A stretch of 64,000 bases of DNA from Pantoea sp. (GTDB lineage Bacteria; Pseudomonadota; Gammaproteobacteria; Enterobacterales; Enterobacteriaceae), in assembly GCF_028283705.1 (NCBI RefSeq), contig NZ_JAPWKD010000032.1:434001-498000 (forward strand), written 5' to 3'. Shown in pieces: positions 1-8,781 of this stretch; the first letter of the stretch is position 1; each line of letters starts with the position of its first letter. The position numbers and the translations under genes were made by a program. The notes below the pieces were generated by a model. The model worked only from the letters and a program-made list of their open reading frames with translations, had not been told where the DNA came from and did no database searches.

Positions 1-669
1 CAGGAAGTGTATACGCCGTTTGGTTACAGCGATTACCAGACCATCGTTTCTAACATCAAGAAATTCTCGGCTGGCGGTAAAACTGCGGTGATCTCCACCA
101 TTAACGGTGATTCCAACGTGCCGTTCTACAAAGAACTGGCGAACCAGGGCATCAAAGCCACCGATATTCCGGTGATTGCCTTCTCGGTGGGCGAGGAAGA
201 ACTGCGCGGTATCGACACCAAACCGCTGGTGGGTCAGTTAGCAGCCTGGAACTACTTTGAGTCCGTTGATAACCCAACCAACAAAAAGTTTGTCGCCGAT
301 TACCGTGCCTACGCCAAAGCGCATAACCTGCCGAACGCCAACACCGTAGTGACCAACGATCCGATGGAAGCGACTTATGTCGGCATCCATATGTGGGCGC
401 AGGCGGTAGAGAAAGCGGGCACCACCGACGTGGACAAAGTCCGTGCGGCGATGGCCGGACAAACCTTCAAAGCACCAGACGGTTTCACCCTGACCATGGA
501 CAAAACCAACCACCATCTGCATAAGCCGGTGATGATTGGTGAAGTGGAAGAAAACGGTCAGTTCAACGTGGTGTGGCAGACCGATAAACCGGTACGCGCC
601 CAGCCGTGGAGCCCGTATATCGCCGGTAACGATAAGAAGCCGGATCACCCAGTGAAATCCACCCAGTAA
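1..669 (+). CDS. urtA: Urea ABC transporter substrate-binding protein UrtA (3' part)
   Basis: The reading frame is open from base 1, so the start codon and signal peptide lie outside the window; about 222 C-terminal residues are present. The protein is of the periplasmic Leu/Ile/Val-type binding-protein family. The identification rests on this fold and on its place directly upstream of two branched-chain-type permeases and two ATPases in the canonical urtABCDE order. UrtA captures urea or short amides in the periplasm and delivers it to UrtBC. It is 61 bp ahead of urtB. No urease genes are visible downstream, so the fate of the urea is not shown here. Confidence 0.9.
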   Translation, partial: QEVYTPFGYSDYQTIVSNIKKFSAGGKTAVISTINGDSNVPFYKELANQGIKATDIPVIAFSVGEEELRGIDTKPLVGQLAAWNYFESVDNPTNKKFVADYRAYAKAHNLPNANTVVTNDPMEATYVGIHMWAQAVEKAGTTDVDKVRAAMAGQTFKAPDGFTLTMDKTNHHLHKPVMIGEVEENGQFNVVWQTDKPVRAQPWSPYIAGNDKKPDHPVKSTQ

Positions 670-730
670 TGTTGACGGTCGCCATTGATGGCGACCGTGA
701 TCATTAACCCGCAACCACAGGGCCAGAACC

Positions 731-2296
731 ATGACAATTCGCCGCTTTCTCTGCTGTCTGCTGTTGCTCCTGCCCTGGCTGGCCCAGGCGGGCGATGGCG
801 CAGATTTCGCTGCCGCCAGTCGTACTCAACAGGCCACGCTGCTCCAGCAATGGGCCGCCGCGCCGCAGGCCAGCCGCCTGCCACTGCTGGAGGCGTTGCA
901 CAATGAAACCGTGGTCATTGATGAAAACAAACAACCGTTCAGTAAACAGGACGACAAATTCCAGCCGCTCGACAGCGCACAGCAGCCGACCGGCGATGCC
1001 AAAAAGCTCTTTATGAACAACCGGCTGCGCGTGCTGATCGCCAGTGCGCTCGCTGCACACCAGCTGGTGAGCGATGATCCATACATCCGTCTGCGCGCCG
1101 CGCAGCAGCTGCAAAATGATGGCGCGGCCGAACAGTTGCCGCTGATTGAACAACGTCTTGCCAGCGAAAAAGACAGCAAGGTCCATGCTACGCTGGCGAT
1201 GGCTGCCGCCAACCTGCAACTCGCCAGCCCGGATGCGCAGGTGCGGCTGAAAGCGGTGCAGCTGCTGGGGGAATCCAGCGATCCCAATATGCAGGCCAGC
1301 CTGCTAAACCTGACACAACCGGCGAACGAACCTAACGCCCAGGTCCGTGCCGCTGCCAGCGCCAGCCTGCAACAAATCAAACATCGCCTGATGTGGGGGG
1401 ATCTGCTCGGCCAGGCGTTTACCGGCCTGTCGCTGGGATCGATCCTGCTGCTGGCGGCACTCGGGCTGGCTATCACCTATGGCCTGCTGGGGGTGATCAA
1501 CATGGCGCACGGTGAGATGCTGATGCTGGGCGCGTATGCCACCTGGCTGGTGCAGAACCTGTTCCAGCAGTTCGCACCGCAGTGGCTGGCGTGGTATCCG
1601 CTGCTGGCGCTGCCGGTCGCCTTTCTTGTCACTGCGGTGATGGGCATGGTGCTGGAACGTACCATTATCCGTCATCTGTACGGCCGCCCGCTGGAAACCC
1701 TGCTCGCCACCTGGGGCATCAGCCTGATGCTGATCCAGTTGGTGCGGATGCTGTTTGGCGCGCAGAACCTTGAGGTTTCCAACCCGGACTGGCTTTCGGG
1801 TGGCATGCAGGTGCTGCCGAACCTGGTGCTGCCTTACAACCGTATTGCGGTGATCCTGTTTGTGTTTGCGGTACTGGGGCTGACCTGGCTGCTGCTGAAT
1901 AAAACCCGTCTCGGCCTCAGCGTGCGCGCAGTCACGCAAAACCGTGCGATGGCGGATTGCTGCGGTGTTCCCACCGGACGTATTGATATGCTGGCGTTTG
2001 GCCTCGGTTCCGGCATCGCCGGACTGGGTGGGGTCGCCCTGTCCCAGCTGGGTAACGTCGGCCCGGAACTCGGCCAGGGCTACATCATCGACTCCTTCCT
2101 CGTGGTGGTGCTCGGCGGTGTCGGGCAGCTGGCGGGCACCGTGGTGGCCGCTTTCGGCCTCGGCATTCTTAATAAAGTGCTGGAACCGCAAATTGGTGCG
2201 GTGCTGGGCAAAATCCTTATCCTGGTGTTGATCGTGCTGTTTATTCAGAAACGACCACAAGGCCTGTTTGCCTTTAAAGGGAGGGTGATTGACTGA
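731..2296 (+). CDS. urtB: Urea ABC transporter permease UrtB
   Basis: This 521-residue inner-membrane permease belongs to the LivH-like family. Residues 1-20 form a signal-like hydrophobic segment. Residues about 25-215 form an Ala/Gln/Leu-rich helical domain of HEAT-like character that LivH lacks and UrtB typically carries. From about 225 to the end there are roughly eight membrane segments, with the usual NMAHGE motif near residue 257. The start is the first ATG after the urtA stop. The stop codon overlaps the urtC start by one base, indicating translational coupling. The urea assignment follows from the extra N-terminal domain and the five-gene order. Confidence 0.92.
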   Translation: MTIRRFLCCLLLLLPWLAQAGDGADFAAASRTQQATLLQQWAAAPQASRLPLLEALHNETVVIDENKQPFSKQDDKFQPLDSAQQPTGDAKKLFMNNRLRVLIASALAAHQLVSDDPYIRLRAAQQLQNDGAAEQLPLIEQRLASEKDSKVHATLAMAAANLQLASPDAQVRLKAVQLLGESSDPNMQASLLNLTQPANEPNAQVRAAASASLQQIKHRLMWGDLLGQAFTGLSLGSILLLAALGLAITYGLLGVINMAHGEMLMLGAYATWLVQNLFQQFAPQWLAWYPLLALPVAFLVTAVMGMVLERTIIRHLYGRPLETLLATWGISLMLIQLVRMLFGAQNLEVSNPDWLSGGMQVLPNLVLPYNRIAVILFVFAVLGLTWLLLNKTRLGLSVRAVTQNRAMADCCGVPTGRIDMLAFGLGSGIAGLGGVALSQLGNVGPELGQGYIIDSFLVVVLGGVGQLAGTVVAAFGLGILNKVLEPQIGAVLGKILILVLIVLFIQKRPQGLFAFKGRVID

Positions 2297-3372
2297 TGAG
2301 CCAGCCGCTAACCTTAACCGCCGCGCGCAAAGCGCCGCGCCTGACCCTCAGCCTCGGCGTGATCATCGCCCTGCTGCTGCTGATCATGCCGTTCTTTGCG
2401 CTGCTGCCCGCCAGCCACCCGCTGGCACTTTCCACCTACACCCTGACGCTGGTGGGCAAAATCCTGTGCTACGCCATCGTCGCGGTGGCGCTTGATCTGG
2501 TGTGGGGCTATGCCGGGCTGCTCTCCCTCGGCCACGGCCTGTTTTTCGCCCTCGGCGGCTACGGTATGGGGATGTACCTGATGCGTCAGGCATCGGGTGA
2601 TGGCCTGCCCGCCTTTATGTCGTTTCTGTCGTGGAATCAGCTGCCGTGGTTCTGGGCCGGTACCCAGCATTTTGCCTGGGCGCTGTGCCTAATCGTGCTG
2701 GTGCCCGGCCTGCTGGCGCTGGTGTTTGGCTTCTTTGCCTTCCGCTCGAAGATCAAAGGCGTCTACTTCTCGATCATGACTCAGGCGCTGACCTACGCCG
2801 GGATGCTGCTGTTTTTCCGCAACGAAACCGGCTTTGGCGGCAACAACGGTTTTACCGGCTTCACCACCCTGCTCGGTTTCAACGTCACCGCCACCAGCAC
2901 GCGTATCGGCCTGTTTGTCGCCACCGTCCTGTTGTTGCTGGTCAGCCTCGGCATCGGTTTTGCCCTGGCGCGCAGCAAGTTTGGCCGGGTGCTGACCGCG
3001 GTGCGTGATGCGGAAAACCGCCTGATGTTCATCGGTTACGATCCACGCGGCTTTAAGCTGTTTGTCTGGACGCTCTCCGCCGTGCTGTGTGGCCTGGCAG
3101 GCGCGCTGTATGTGCCGCAGGTGGGCATCATCAACCCGAGTGAAATGTCCCCGACCAACTCGATCGAAGCCGCAATCTGGGTAGCGCTGGGTGGTCGCGG
3201 CACGCTGATCGGTCCACTGCTCGGCGCGGCAATTGTTAACGGTGCCAAAAGCTGGTTCACCGTGGCGTTCCCGGAATACTGGCTGTTCTTCCTTGGCCTG
3301 ATGTTTATCCTCGTCACGCTGTTCCTGCCGCGTGGCGTGATTGGTCTGCTGCGCCGGAGGCGAGATGACTGA
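2296..3372 (+). CDS. urtC: Urea ABC transporter permease UrtC
   Basis: This 358-residue LivM-like permease is the second membrane subunit of the urea importer. Hydrophobic segments run through the whole protein and it ends in a basic tail (RRRRDD). The ATG shares its A with the urtB stop, and the urtD start lies inside the 3' end, so urtB, urtC and urtD are translated as one coupled unit. Length and order match urt operons of other proteobacteria. Confidence 0.92.
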   Translation: MSQPLTLTAARKAPRLTLSLGVIIALLLLIMPFFALLPASHPLALSTYTLTLVGKILCYAIVAVALDLVWGYAGLLSLGHGLFFALGGYGMGMYLMRQASGDGLPAFMSFLSWNQLPWFWAGTQHFAWALCLIVLVPGLLALVFGFFAFRSKIKGVYFSIMTQALTYAGMLLFFRNETGFGGNNGFTGFTTLLGFNVTATSTRIGLFVATVLLLLVSLGIGFALARSKFGRVLTAVRDAENRLMFIGYDPRGFKLFVWTLSAVLCGLAGALYVPQVGIINPSEMSPTNSIEAAIWVALGGRGTLIGPLLGAAIVNGAKSWFTVAFPEYWLFFLGLMFILVTLFLPRGVIGLLRRRRDD

Positions 3373-4156
3373 ACCCCTGTTTACCCAACCTCATCCGGCG
3401 GATCGCCATCGTGATCAAAGCGATCCGGTGCTGCTGCTGGAAAATATTAACGTCTCGTTCGATGGCTTCCGTGCGCTGACCGATCTGTCGTTGCAGATTG
3501 GCGTCGGCGAGTTGCGTTGCGTCATCGGCCCTAACGGCGCGGGCAAAACCACACTGATGGATGTGATCACCGGCAAAACCCGTCCCGATAATGGCCGGGT
3601 GATCTATGACCAGGATACCGATCTCACCCGCCTGTCTTCGGTCGAGATCGCGCGCGCTGGCATTGGCCGCAAGTTCCAGAAACCCACGGTTTTTGAAGCG
3701 CTGACGGTGTTCGAAAACCTCGAAATCGCGCTGAAAAATGACAAATCGGTATGGGCCAGTTTGCGCGCCCGCCTCAGCGGCGAACAGCAGGATCGCATCG
3801 ACGAGGTGCTGAAACTGCTGCGGCTCGGCGCTGAACGGCAGCGCAAAGCGGGTTTGCTGTCGCACGGGCAAAAACAGTTTCTTGAGATCGGCATGTTGCT
3901 GGTGCAGGACCCGCATCTGTTGCTGCTGGATGAACCGGCGGCGGGTATGACCGATGCGGAAACCGAGTACACCGCCGAGCTGTTCCGCAGCCTCGCCGGT
4001 AAACATTCGCTGATGGTGGTGGAACACGACATGGGGTTTGTCGAGACCATCGCCGATCATGTGACGGTGCTGCATCAGGGGCAGGTGCTGGCCGAGGGGT
4101 CGTTGCGCGAAGTACAGGCCGACGATCGGGTTATCGACGTTTATCTGGGGCGCTGA
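3365..4156 (+). CDS. urtD: Urea ABC transporter ATP-binding protein UrtD
   Basis: This ABC ATPase of 263 residues, counted from the ATG at 3365, resembles LivG. Walker A (GPNGAGKT) is at residues 55-62, the signature is the LSHGQ variant typical of LivG/UrtD proteins, and Walker B is LLLLDEP. The frame is open upstream to 3341, but the ATG at 3365 is preferred because it lies behind a GGAGG-type sequence in the urtC tail and overlaps the urtC stop by 8 bases. It powers urea import together with UrtE. Confidence 0.92.
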   Translation: MTEPLFTQPHPADRHRDQSDPVLLLENINVSFDGFRALTDLSLQIGVGELRCVIGPNGAGKTTLMDVITGKTRPDNGRVIYDQDTDLTRLSSVEIARAGIGRKFQKPTVFEALTVFENLEIALKNDKSVWASLRARLSGEQQDRIDEVLKLLRLGAERQRKAGLLSHGQKQFLEIGMLLVQDPHLLLLDEPAAGMTDAETEYTAELFRSLAGKHSLMVVEHDMGFVETIADHVTVLHQGQVLAEGSLREVQADDRVIDVYLGR

Positions 4157-4157
4157 G

Positions 4158-4856
4158 ATGTTACAGGTATCGGAACTGAATCAATATTACGGCGGCAGCC
4201 ATATTCTGCGCGGCCTGTCGTTCGACGCAAAACCCGGTGAAATCACCTGCCTGCTGGGACGCAATGGCGTGGGGAAAACCACGCTGCTGAAGTGTCTGAT
4301 GGGGCTGATTCCGGCAAAATCCGGTGAAATCCGCTGGCAGGATAAAGTGATCAACAACCGCAAACCGCATCAGCGCGTGCAGTCCGGGATTGCTTACGTG
4401 CCACAGGGGCGGGAGATCTTCCCCCGTCTGACGGTGGAAGAGAATCTGCTGATGGGGCTGGCGCGCTTTTCAGGGGCGCAGGCCAAAGCGGTACCGGAGG
4501 AGATTTATCAGCTGTTCCCGGTACTGCGCGAAATGAAGGCACGCCGCGGCGGCGATCTCTCCGGTGGTCAGCAGCAGCAGCTGGCGATTGGTCGCGCGCT
4601 GGCCTGCAAACCGCAGCTGTTGATCCTCGATGAACCCACCGAAGGGATCCAGCCATCGGTGATCAAAGAGATCGGCGCGGTGATCCGCCAGCTGGCCCAG
4701 CGCGGCGATATGGCGATCCTGCTGGTGGAGCAGTTTTACGACTTTGCCGCCGAGCTGGCCGACAGCTATCTGGTGATGTCGCGCGGCGAAATCGTGCAAC
4801 GTGGACGGGGCGAGGCGATGGAAGCTGATGGGGTACGCGGACTGGTGGCGATTTGA
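4158..4856 (+). CDS. urtE: Urea ABC transporter ATP-binding protein UrtE
   Basis: This is the second ABC ATPase of the importer, 232 residues, LivF-like. Walker A (GRNGVGKT) is at residues 34-41, followed by the LSGGQQQQ signature and a LLILDEP Walker B. It begins one base after the urtD stop, the last gene of the contiguous urt run. A 50-bp gap separates it from the downstream DeoR regulator, so co-transcription of that gene is possible but not proven. Confidence 0.92.
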   Translation: MLQVSELNQYYGGSHILRGLSFDAKPGEITCLLGRNGVGKTTLLKCLMGLIPAKSGEIRWQDKVINNRKPHQRVQSGIAYVPQGREIFPRLTVEENLLMGLARFSGAQAKAVPEEIYQLFPVLREMKARRGGDLSGGQQQQLAIGRALACKPQLLILDEPTEGIQPSVIKEIGAVIRQLAQRGDMAILLVEQFYDFAAELADSYLVMSRGEIVQRGRGEAMEADGVRGLVAI

Positions 4857-4906
4857 GGTGATTTCTGGTTAACATGACCTATGTTTTTGCCAGGAAAAAC
4901 CGAGAG

Positions 4907-5671
4907 ATGGAAACCCGCCGCGATGACCGCATCACCCGCCTGGCCCAGGCGCTGAAGCGCACCGACAAACTGCATCTGAAAGAAGCCGCCCAGCTGCTGG
5001 GCGTGTCTGAAATGACCATTCGCCGCGATCTGCCCGCTGCGGCAAACGGCGTGGTGTTGCTGGGTGGCTATATCATGCGTGACCCACGCCAGCACATCGC
5101 GCATTACTTTGTCAGCGACCAACAAAACCTCAACGTAAGCAAAAAGCAGCAGCTGGCCCAGTATGCAGCTGCGCTGATTGAGCCTAACGATACCGTGTTT
5201 TTCGACTGCGGCACCACGCTGCCGCTGGTGGTGGATGCCATCGACAATGACCTGCCGTTCACCGCCATTTGCAGCGCTATCAATACCTTTCTGGCGCTGA
5301 AGGAGAAACCGAACTGTCGGGTGATTTTATCGGGCGGGGAATTTCACGCCGATAACGCAGTGTTTACCCCATTGGAGCAGGTCACGGTGCTGGACGCGCT
5401 CTGCCCGACCAAAGCCTTTATCTCCGCCGCCGGGATGGATATCCGTCAGGGCGTCACCTGCTACAACCTGAATGAGTTGCCGATTAAACATCTGGCGTTA
5501 CAGCGTGCGCAGACGCGCATCATGGTGGGCGACAGCAGCAAATATGGCAAGGTACTGCCTGCCCGTATCGGCGATTTTTCGCTGTTTGATATTCTGGTGA
5601 GCGACAGCCCGCCGCCGCCCGCGTTACTGAAAGTGATGCAGGCGGCAGAGGTGAAGCTGTGTTGTGGTTAG
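4907..5671 (+). CDS. deoR: DeoR-type transcriptional repressor
   Basis: This cytoplasmic regulator of 254 residues starts at the ATG at 4907, behind an AGGAAAA ribosome site; an upstream in-frame ATG at 4874 lacks one. The N-terminus METRRDDR and the HTH ending in LLGVSEMTIRRDL match E. coli DeoR closely. The rest is the DeoRC sugar-phosphate sensor domain with the FFDCGTT phosphate loop. DeoR controls deoxyribonucleoside catabolism in E. coli. Here it sits behind a urea transporter and no deo genes are visible, so the target may lie elsewhere. It is convergent with the next gene and overlaps it by 4 bases. Confidence 0.8.
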   Translation: METRRDDRITRLAQALKRTDKLHLKEAAQLLGVSEMTIRRDLPAAANGVVLLGGYIMRDPRQHIAHYFVSDQQNLNVSKKQQLAQYAAALIEPNDTVFFDCGTTLPLVVDAIDNDLPFTAICSAINTFLALKEKPNCRVILSGGEFHADNAVFTPLEQVTVLDALCPTKAFISAAGMDIRQGVTCYNLNELPIKHLALQRAQTRIMVGDSSKYGKVLPARIGDFSLFDILVSDSPPPPALLKVMQAAEVKLCCG

Positions 5672-6615
5672 GCCCAGCGATCGACTACCGCTTCGCCATC
5701 GCGCAGACGACGCAGGTTATCGCACACCCCTTTGATATTGCCCGCCAGTGAGATATCGGTGACGCCACCGATGTGTGGCGTGGCAATCACGTTATGACGG
5801 AACACCGCATCGTTCGGGTCCGGCGGCTCCTGCCAGAACACATCTAATCCCGCACCGGCCAGGGTTTTATTTTCCAGCGCCGCCAGAAACGCCGCTTTGT
5901 CGATCAGGCCGCCACGTCCAAGGTTTACCAGGAAGCTGTCTGGCTTCATCTGCGCCAGCGCGGCGGCGTCGATGATGTGGTGCGTCTCGGCACTATCCGG
6001 CAGACTCAGCACCACAAAATCGGACTCTGCCAGCAGCTGCGGCAACTGGCCGATACCACCCGCCCAGTCGAGCTGATGCTGACGCGCAAAGGCCTCATCG
6101 GCTTCACGTTTCACGCCAATCATACGCATACCAAAGGGCGCGAGACGCTTCGCCAGCGCTTTACCGATGCCGCCCAGGCCCACCAGCCCCACGGTTTTGC
6201 CCATCAGCCCCATGCCAATCGGTTGTCCAAGGCGCTGTTGTGCCAGACACTGGGCAATTTCCTGCTGGCGACGCGCCAGACCAATCATCATCCAGATGCC
6301 CAGCTCCGCCACTGAATCAGCATTGCCGGAATGGTCGGAGGGGACGTTCGCCACCATAATGCCAGCCTTCTTTGCCGCATCGATATCGACGCCTTCCAGC
6401 CCGACACCCGCCTGCTGGATCAGCTTCAGACGATCGGCGGTGGCCAGCAGCCGTGCATCCACCCGGCACATGCCGGGCACCAGCGCATCGAATCCCGCCA
6501 GACTTTCCGCCGCATGACCGGCAGACGCTACAAACTCCACGTCGGGTAATGTCTGACGAATCGACGGTATCAATCCGCCCCAGGCATGTTCATCCGCAGC
6601 AATCAGCACTCTCAT
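5668..6615 (-). CDS. D-2-hydroxyacid dehydrogenase (NAD-binding)
   Basis: This 315-residue protein starts at the ATG at 6613-6615, behind a strong GGAGGTGC ribosome site; an upstream in-frame start at 6651 has none. It belongs to the D-isomer 2-hydroxyacid dehydrogenase family: a Rossmann dinucleotide motif GLGGIG in mid-protein, the catalytic Arg in LVNLGRGGLID, and the catalytic His in ATPHIGG. These enzymes interconvert 2-oxoacids and D-2-hydroxyacids. The substrate cannot be read from the sequence; glyoxylate/hydroxypyruvate reductase and phosphoglycerate-dehydrogenase-like activities are both possible. Confidence 0.85.
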   Translation of the reverse strand: MRVLIAADEHAWGGLIPSIRQTLPDVEFVASAGHAAESLAGFDALVPGMCRVDARLLATADRLKLIQQAGVGLEGVDIDAAKKAGIMVANVPSDHSGNADSVAELGIWMMIGLARRQQEIAQCLAQQRLGQPIGMGLMGKTVGLVGLGGIGKALAKRLAPFGMRMIGVKREADEAFARQHQLDWAGGIGQLPQLLAESDFVVLSLPDSAETHHIIDAAALAQMKPDSFLVNLGRGGLIDKAAFLAALENKTLAGAGLDVFWQEPPDPNDAVFRHNVIATPHIGGVTDISLAGNIKGVCDNLRRLRDGEAVVDRWA

Positions 6616-6789
6616 CGCACCTCCTCCCGTTTTAAGGCAAAAAGGCAGCATAGTCCGGCGACTGAGTGAGAATCAATCAGTTATCCATTTCCGGCGAGTT
6701 TCACCGCCGCGTGGCTGTGAATACCACGGGAAAACGGCTAAACTTCAGCATCTGACGTTCACCTCCACAGACCAGGAGTTCCATACAAC

Positions 6790-8457
6790 GTGGCTCAATT
6801 CGTCTATAGCATGCATCGCGTCGGCAAAGTGGTTCCGCCGAAGCGTCATATTCTGAAGAATATCTCTCTTAGCTTTTTCCCTGGGGCAAAAATTGGTGTC
6901 CTCGGCCTGAACGGCGCGGGTAAATCTACCCTGCTGCGCATCATGGCCGGGATTGATAAAGATATCGAAGGGGAAGCGCGCCCGCAGCCGGGTATTAAAG
7001 TCGGCTACCTGCCGCAGGAACCGCAGCTCAACCCGGAGCACACCGTGCGTGAATCCGTTGAGGAAGCGGTGTCCGAAGTGGTAGGCGCACTGAAGCGTCT
7101 CGACGAAGTCTACGCGCTGTACGCCGATCCGGATGCAGATTTTGACAAATTGGCCGCCGAACAGGGCCGTCTGGAAGAAGTGATCCACGCGCACGATGGT
7201 CACAACCTCGAAACGCAGCTGAACCGTGCGGCTGACGCGATGCGTCTGCCAGACTGGGATGCGAAAATCGCCAACCTGTCCGGTGGTGAGCGCCGCCGTG
7301 TCGCGCTGTGCCGTCTGCTGCTGGAAAAGCCAGACATGCTGCTGCTCGACGAACCGACGAACCACCTGGATGCCGAATCCGTGGCGTGGCTGGAACGTTT
7401 CCTGCACGATTTCGAAGGCACCGTGGTGGCGATCACCCATGACCGTTACTTCCTCGACAACGTCGCTGGCTGGATTCTGGAGCTGGACCGCGGTGAAGGT
7501 ATTCCGTGGGAAGGTAACTACTCCTCCTGGCTGGAGCAGAAAGATCAGCGTCTGGCGCAGGAAGCGTCGTCTGAAGCTGCACGTCGCAAATCGATTGAGA
7601 AAGAGCTGGAGTGGGTGCGTCAGGGCGCGAAAGGCCGCCAGTCAAAGGGCAAGGCCCGTCTGGCACGCTTTGAAGAACTGAACAACACCGAATACCAGAA
7701 ACGTAACGAAACCAACGAACTGTTCATTCCGCCAGGTGCACGCCTCGGTGACAAGGTGGTGGAAGTCAGCCATCTGAGCAAATCCTATGGTGACCGTGTT
7801 CTGATTGATGATCTGTCCTTCTCGCTGCCGAAAGGCGCGATTGTCGGGATTATCGGACCGAACGGCGCGGGTAAATCCACCCTGTTCCGTATGATGTCGG
7901 GTCAGGAGCAGCCGGATTCCGGCAGCATCGAGCTGGGTGAAACCGTTAAGCTGGCGTCAGTCGATCAGTTCCGTGATGCGATGGATGGCAGCAAAACCGT
8001 GTGGGAAGAAGTTTCTGGCGGCCAGGACATTATGCGTATCGGTAACACCGAAATGCCAAGCCGAGCTTACGTCGGTCGCTTCAACTTTAAAGGCACTGAC
8101 CAGGGCAAGCGCGTTGGCGAGCTGTCTGGTGGTGAGCGCGGTCGTCTGCACCTGGCAAAACTGTTACAGGTAGGCGGCAACCTGCTGCTGCTCGATGAAC
8201 CGACTAACGACCTCGATATCGAAACCCTGCGCGCGCTGGAAAACGCCCTGCTGGAGTTCCCGGGCTGTGCGATGGTGATCTCGCATGACCGCTGGTTCCT
8301 CGACCGTATCGCTACCCACATCATCGATTATCAGGATGAGGGCAAAGTGGAGTTCTTCGAAGGTAACTTCACCGAATACGAAGAGTACAAAAAACGCACC
8401 CTCGGCGCCGATGCACTGGAGCCGAAGCGTATGAAGTACAAACGTATGGCGAAGTAA
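6790..8457 (+). CDS. ettA: Energy-dependent translational throttle protein EttA
   Basis: This ABC-F ATPase of 555 residues is nearly colinear with E. coli EttA (YjjK). It has two nucleotide-binding domains, each with a Walker A (GLNGAGKS; GPNGAGKS) and an LSGGE signature, joined by the charged P-site tRNA-interaction linker. ABC-F proteins have no membrane domain; EttA binds the ribosomal E site and gates entry into elongation according to the ATP/ADP ratio. The start codon is GTG. The gene stands alone and ends in a terminator hairpin. In E. coli it neighbours nadR; here a two-gene catabolic insert separates them. Confidence 0.97.
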   Translation: MAQFVYSMHRVGKVVPPKRHILKNISLSFFPGAKIGVLGLNGAGKSTLLRIMAGIDKDIEGEARPQPGIKVGYLPQEPQLNPEHTVRESVEEAVSEVVGALKRLDEVYALYADPDADFDKLAAEQGRLEEVIHAHDGHNLETQLNRAADAMRLPDWDAKIANLSGGERRRVALCRLLLEKPDMLLLDEPTNHLDAESVAWLERFLHDFEGTVVAITHDRYFLDNVAGWILELDRGEGIPWEGNYSSWLEQKDQRLAQEASSEAARRKSIEKELEWVRQGAKGRQSKGKARLARFEELNNTEYQKRNETNELFIPPGARLGDKVVEVSHLSKSYGDRVLIDDLSFSLPKGAIVGIIGPNGAGKSTLFRMMSGQEQPDSGSIELGETVKLASVDQFRDAMDGSKTVWEEVSGGQDIMRIGNTEMPSRAYVGRFNFKGTDQGKRVGELSGGERGRLHLAKLLQVGGNLLLLDEPTNDLDIETLRALENALLEFPGCAMVISHDRWFLDRIATHIIDYQDEGKVEFFEGNFTEYEEYKKRTLGADALEPKRMKYKRMAK

Positions 8458-8478
8458 TTGCGCTAATACATGAAATGA

Positions 8479-8505
8479 GGCACCTTCAACGGTGCCTTTG
8501 TTTTG
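8479..8505 (+). terminator. Rho-independent terminator of ettA
   Basis: A GGCACC/GGTGCC stem (8479-8484 and 8491-8496) with a 6-base loop is followed by TTTGTTTT, 21 bases after the ettA stop. Confidence 0.8.
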
Positions 8506-8565
8506 CGCGATAAATCGCGCCGCTACAGATACTTGCCTGGTCCGTAGCGGCGCGATTTATCGCGC
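8505..8565. repeat. REP-like palindromic repeat, copy 1
   Basis: Perfect 22-base inverted arms (8505-8526 and 8544-8565) are separated by 17 bases. Each arm contains the core CGCGATAAATCGCGCCGCTAC. Related arms occur at 44234-44322 and 62747-62768, also between gene ends. It follows the ettA terminator directly. The remaining 216 bases up to the next gene hold no recognised gene. Confidence 0.75.
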
Positions 8566-8781
8566 GGTTTTGATTTTTAAAACCCTATTTGTGATCCCCT
8601 GCACCCTGCTCCGTTGATCGGCCCAAAAACTCGCCTGAATCCGCTTTCACTCCTGGGCTGTTGCCCGATGTCGCCGCTTTGCCCGCTTTTTATACTCGCT
8701 ATTGACCTGACTTATCTCTCTCAGTCCCGGCATTCTTCATAACTATTCACGCCGGGCGTTACCCCTATTGAGGTCTATGGC

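Noticed and set aside
1304..2260. Long minus-strand ORF (318 codons) opposite urtB
   Set aside because: His/Gln-rich shadow of a well-supported gene; no ribosome site.
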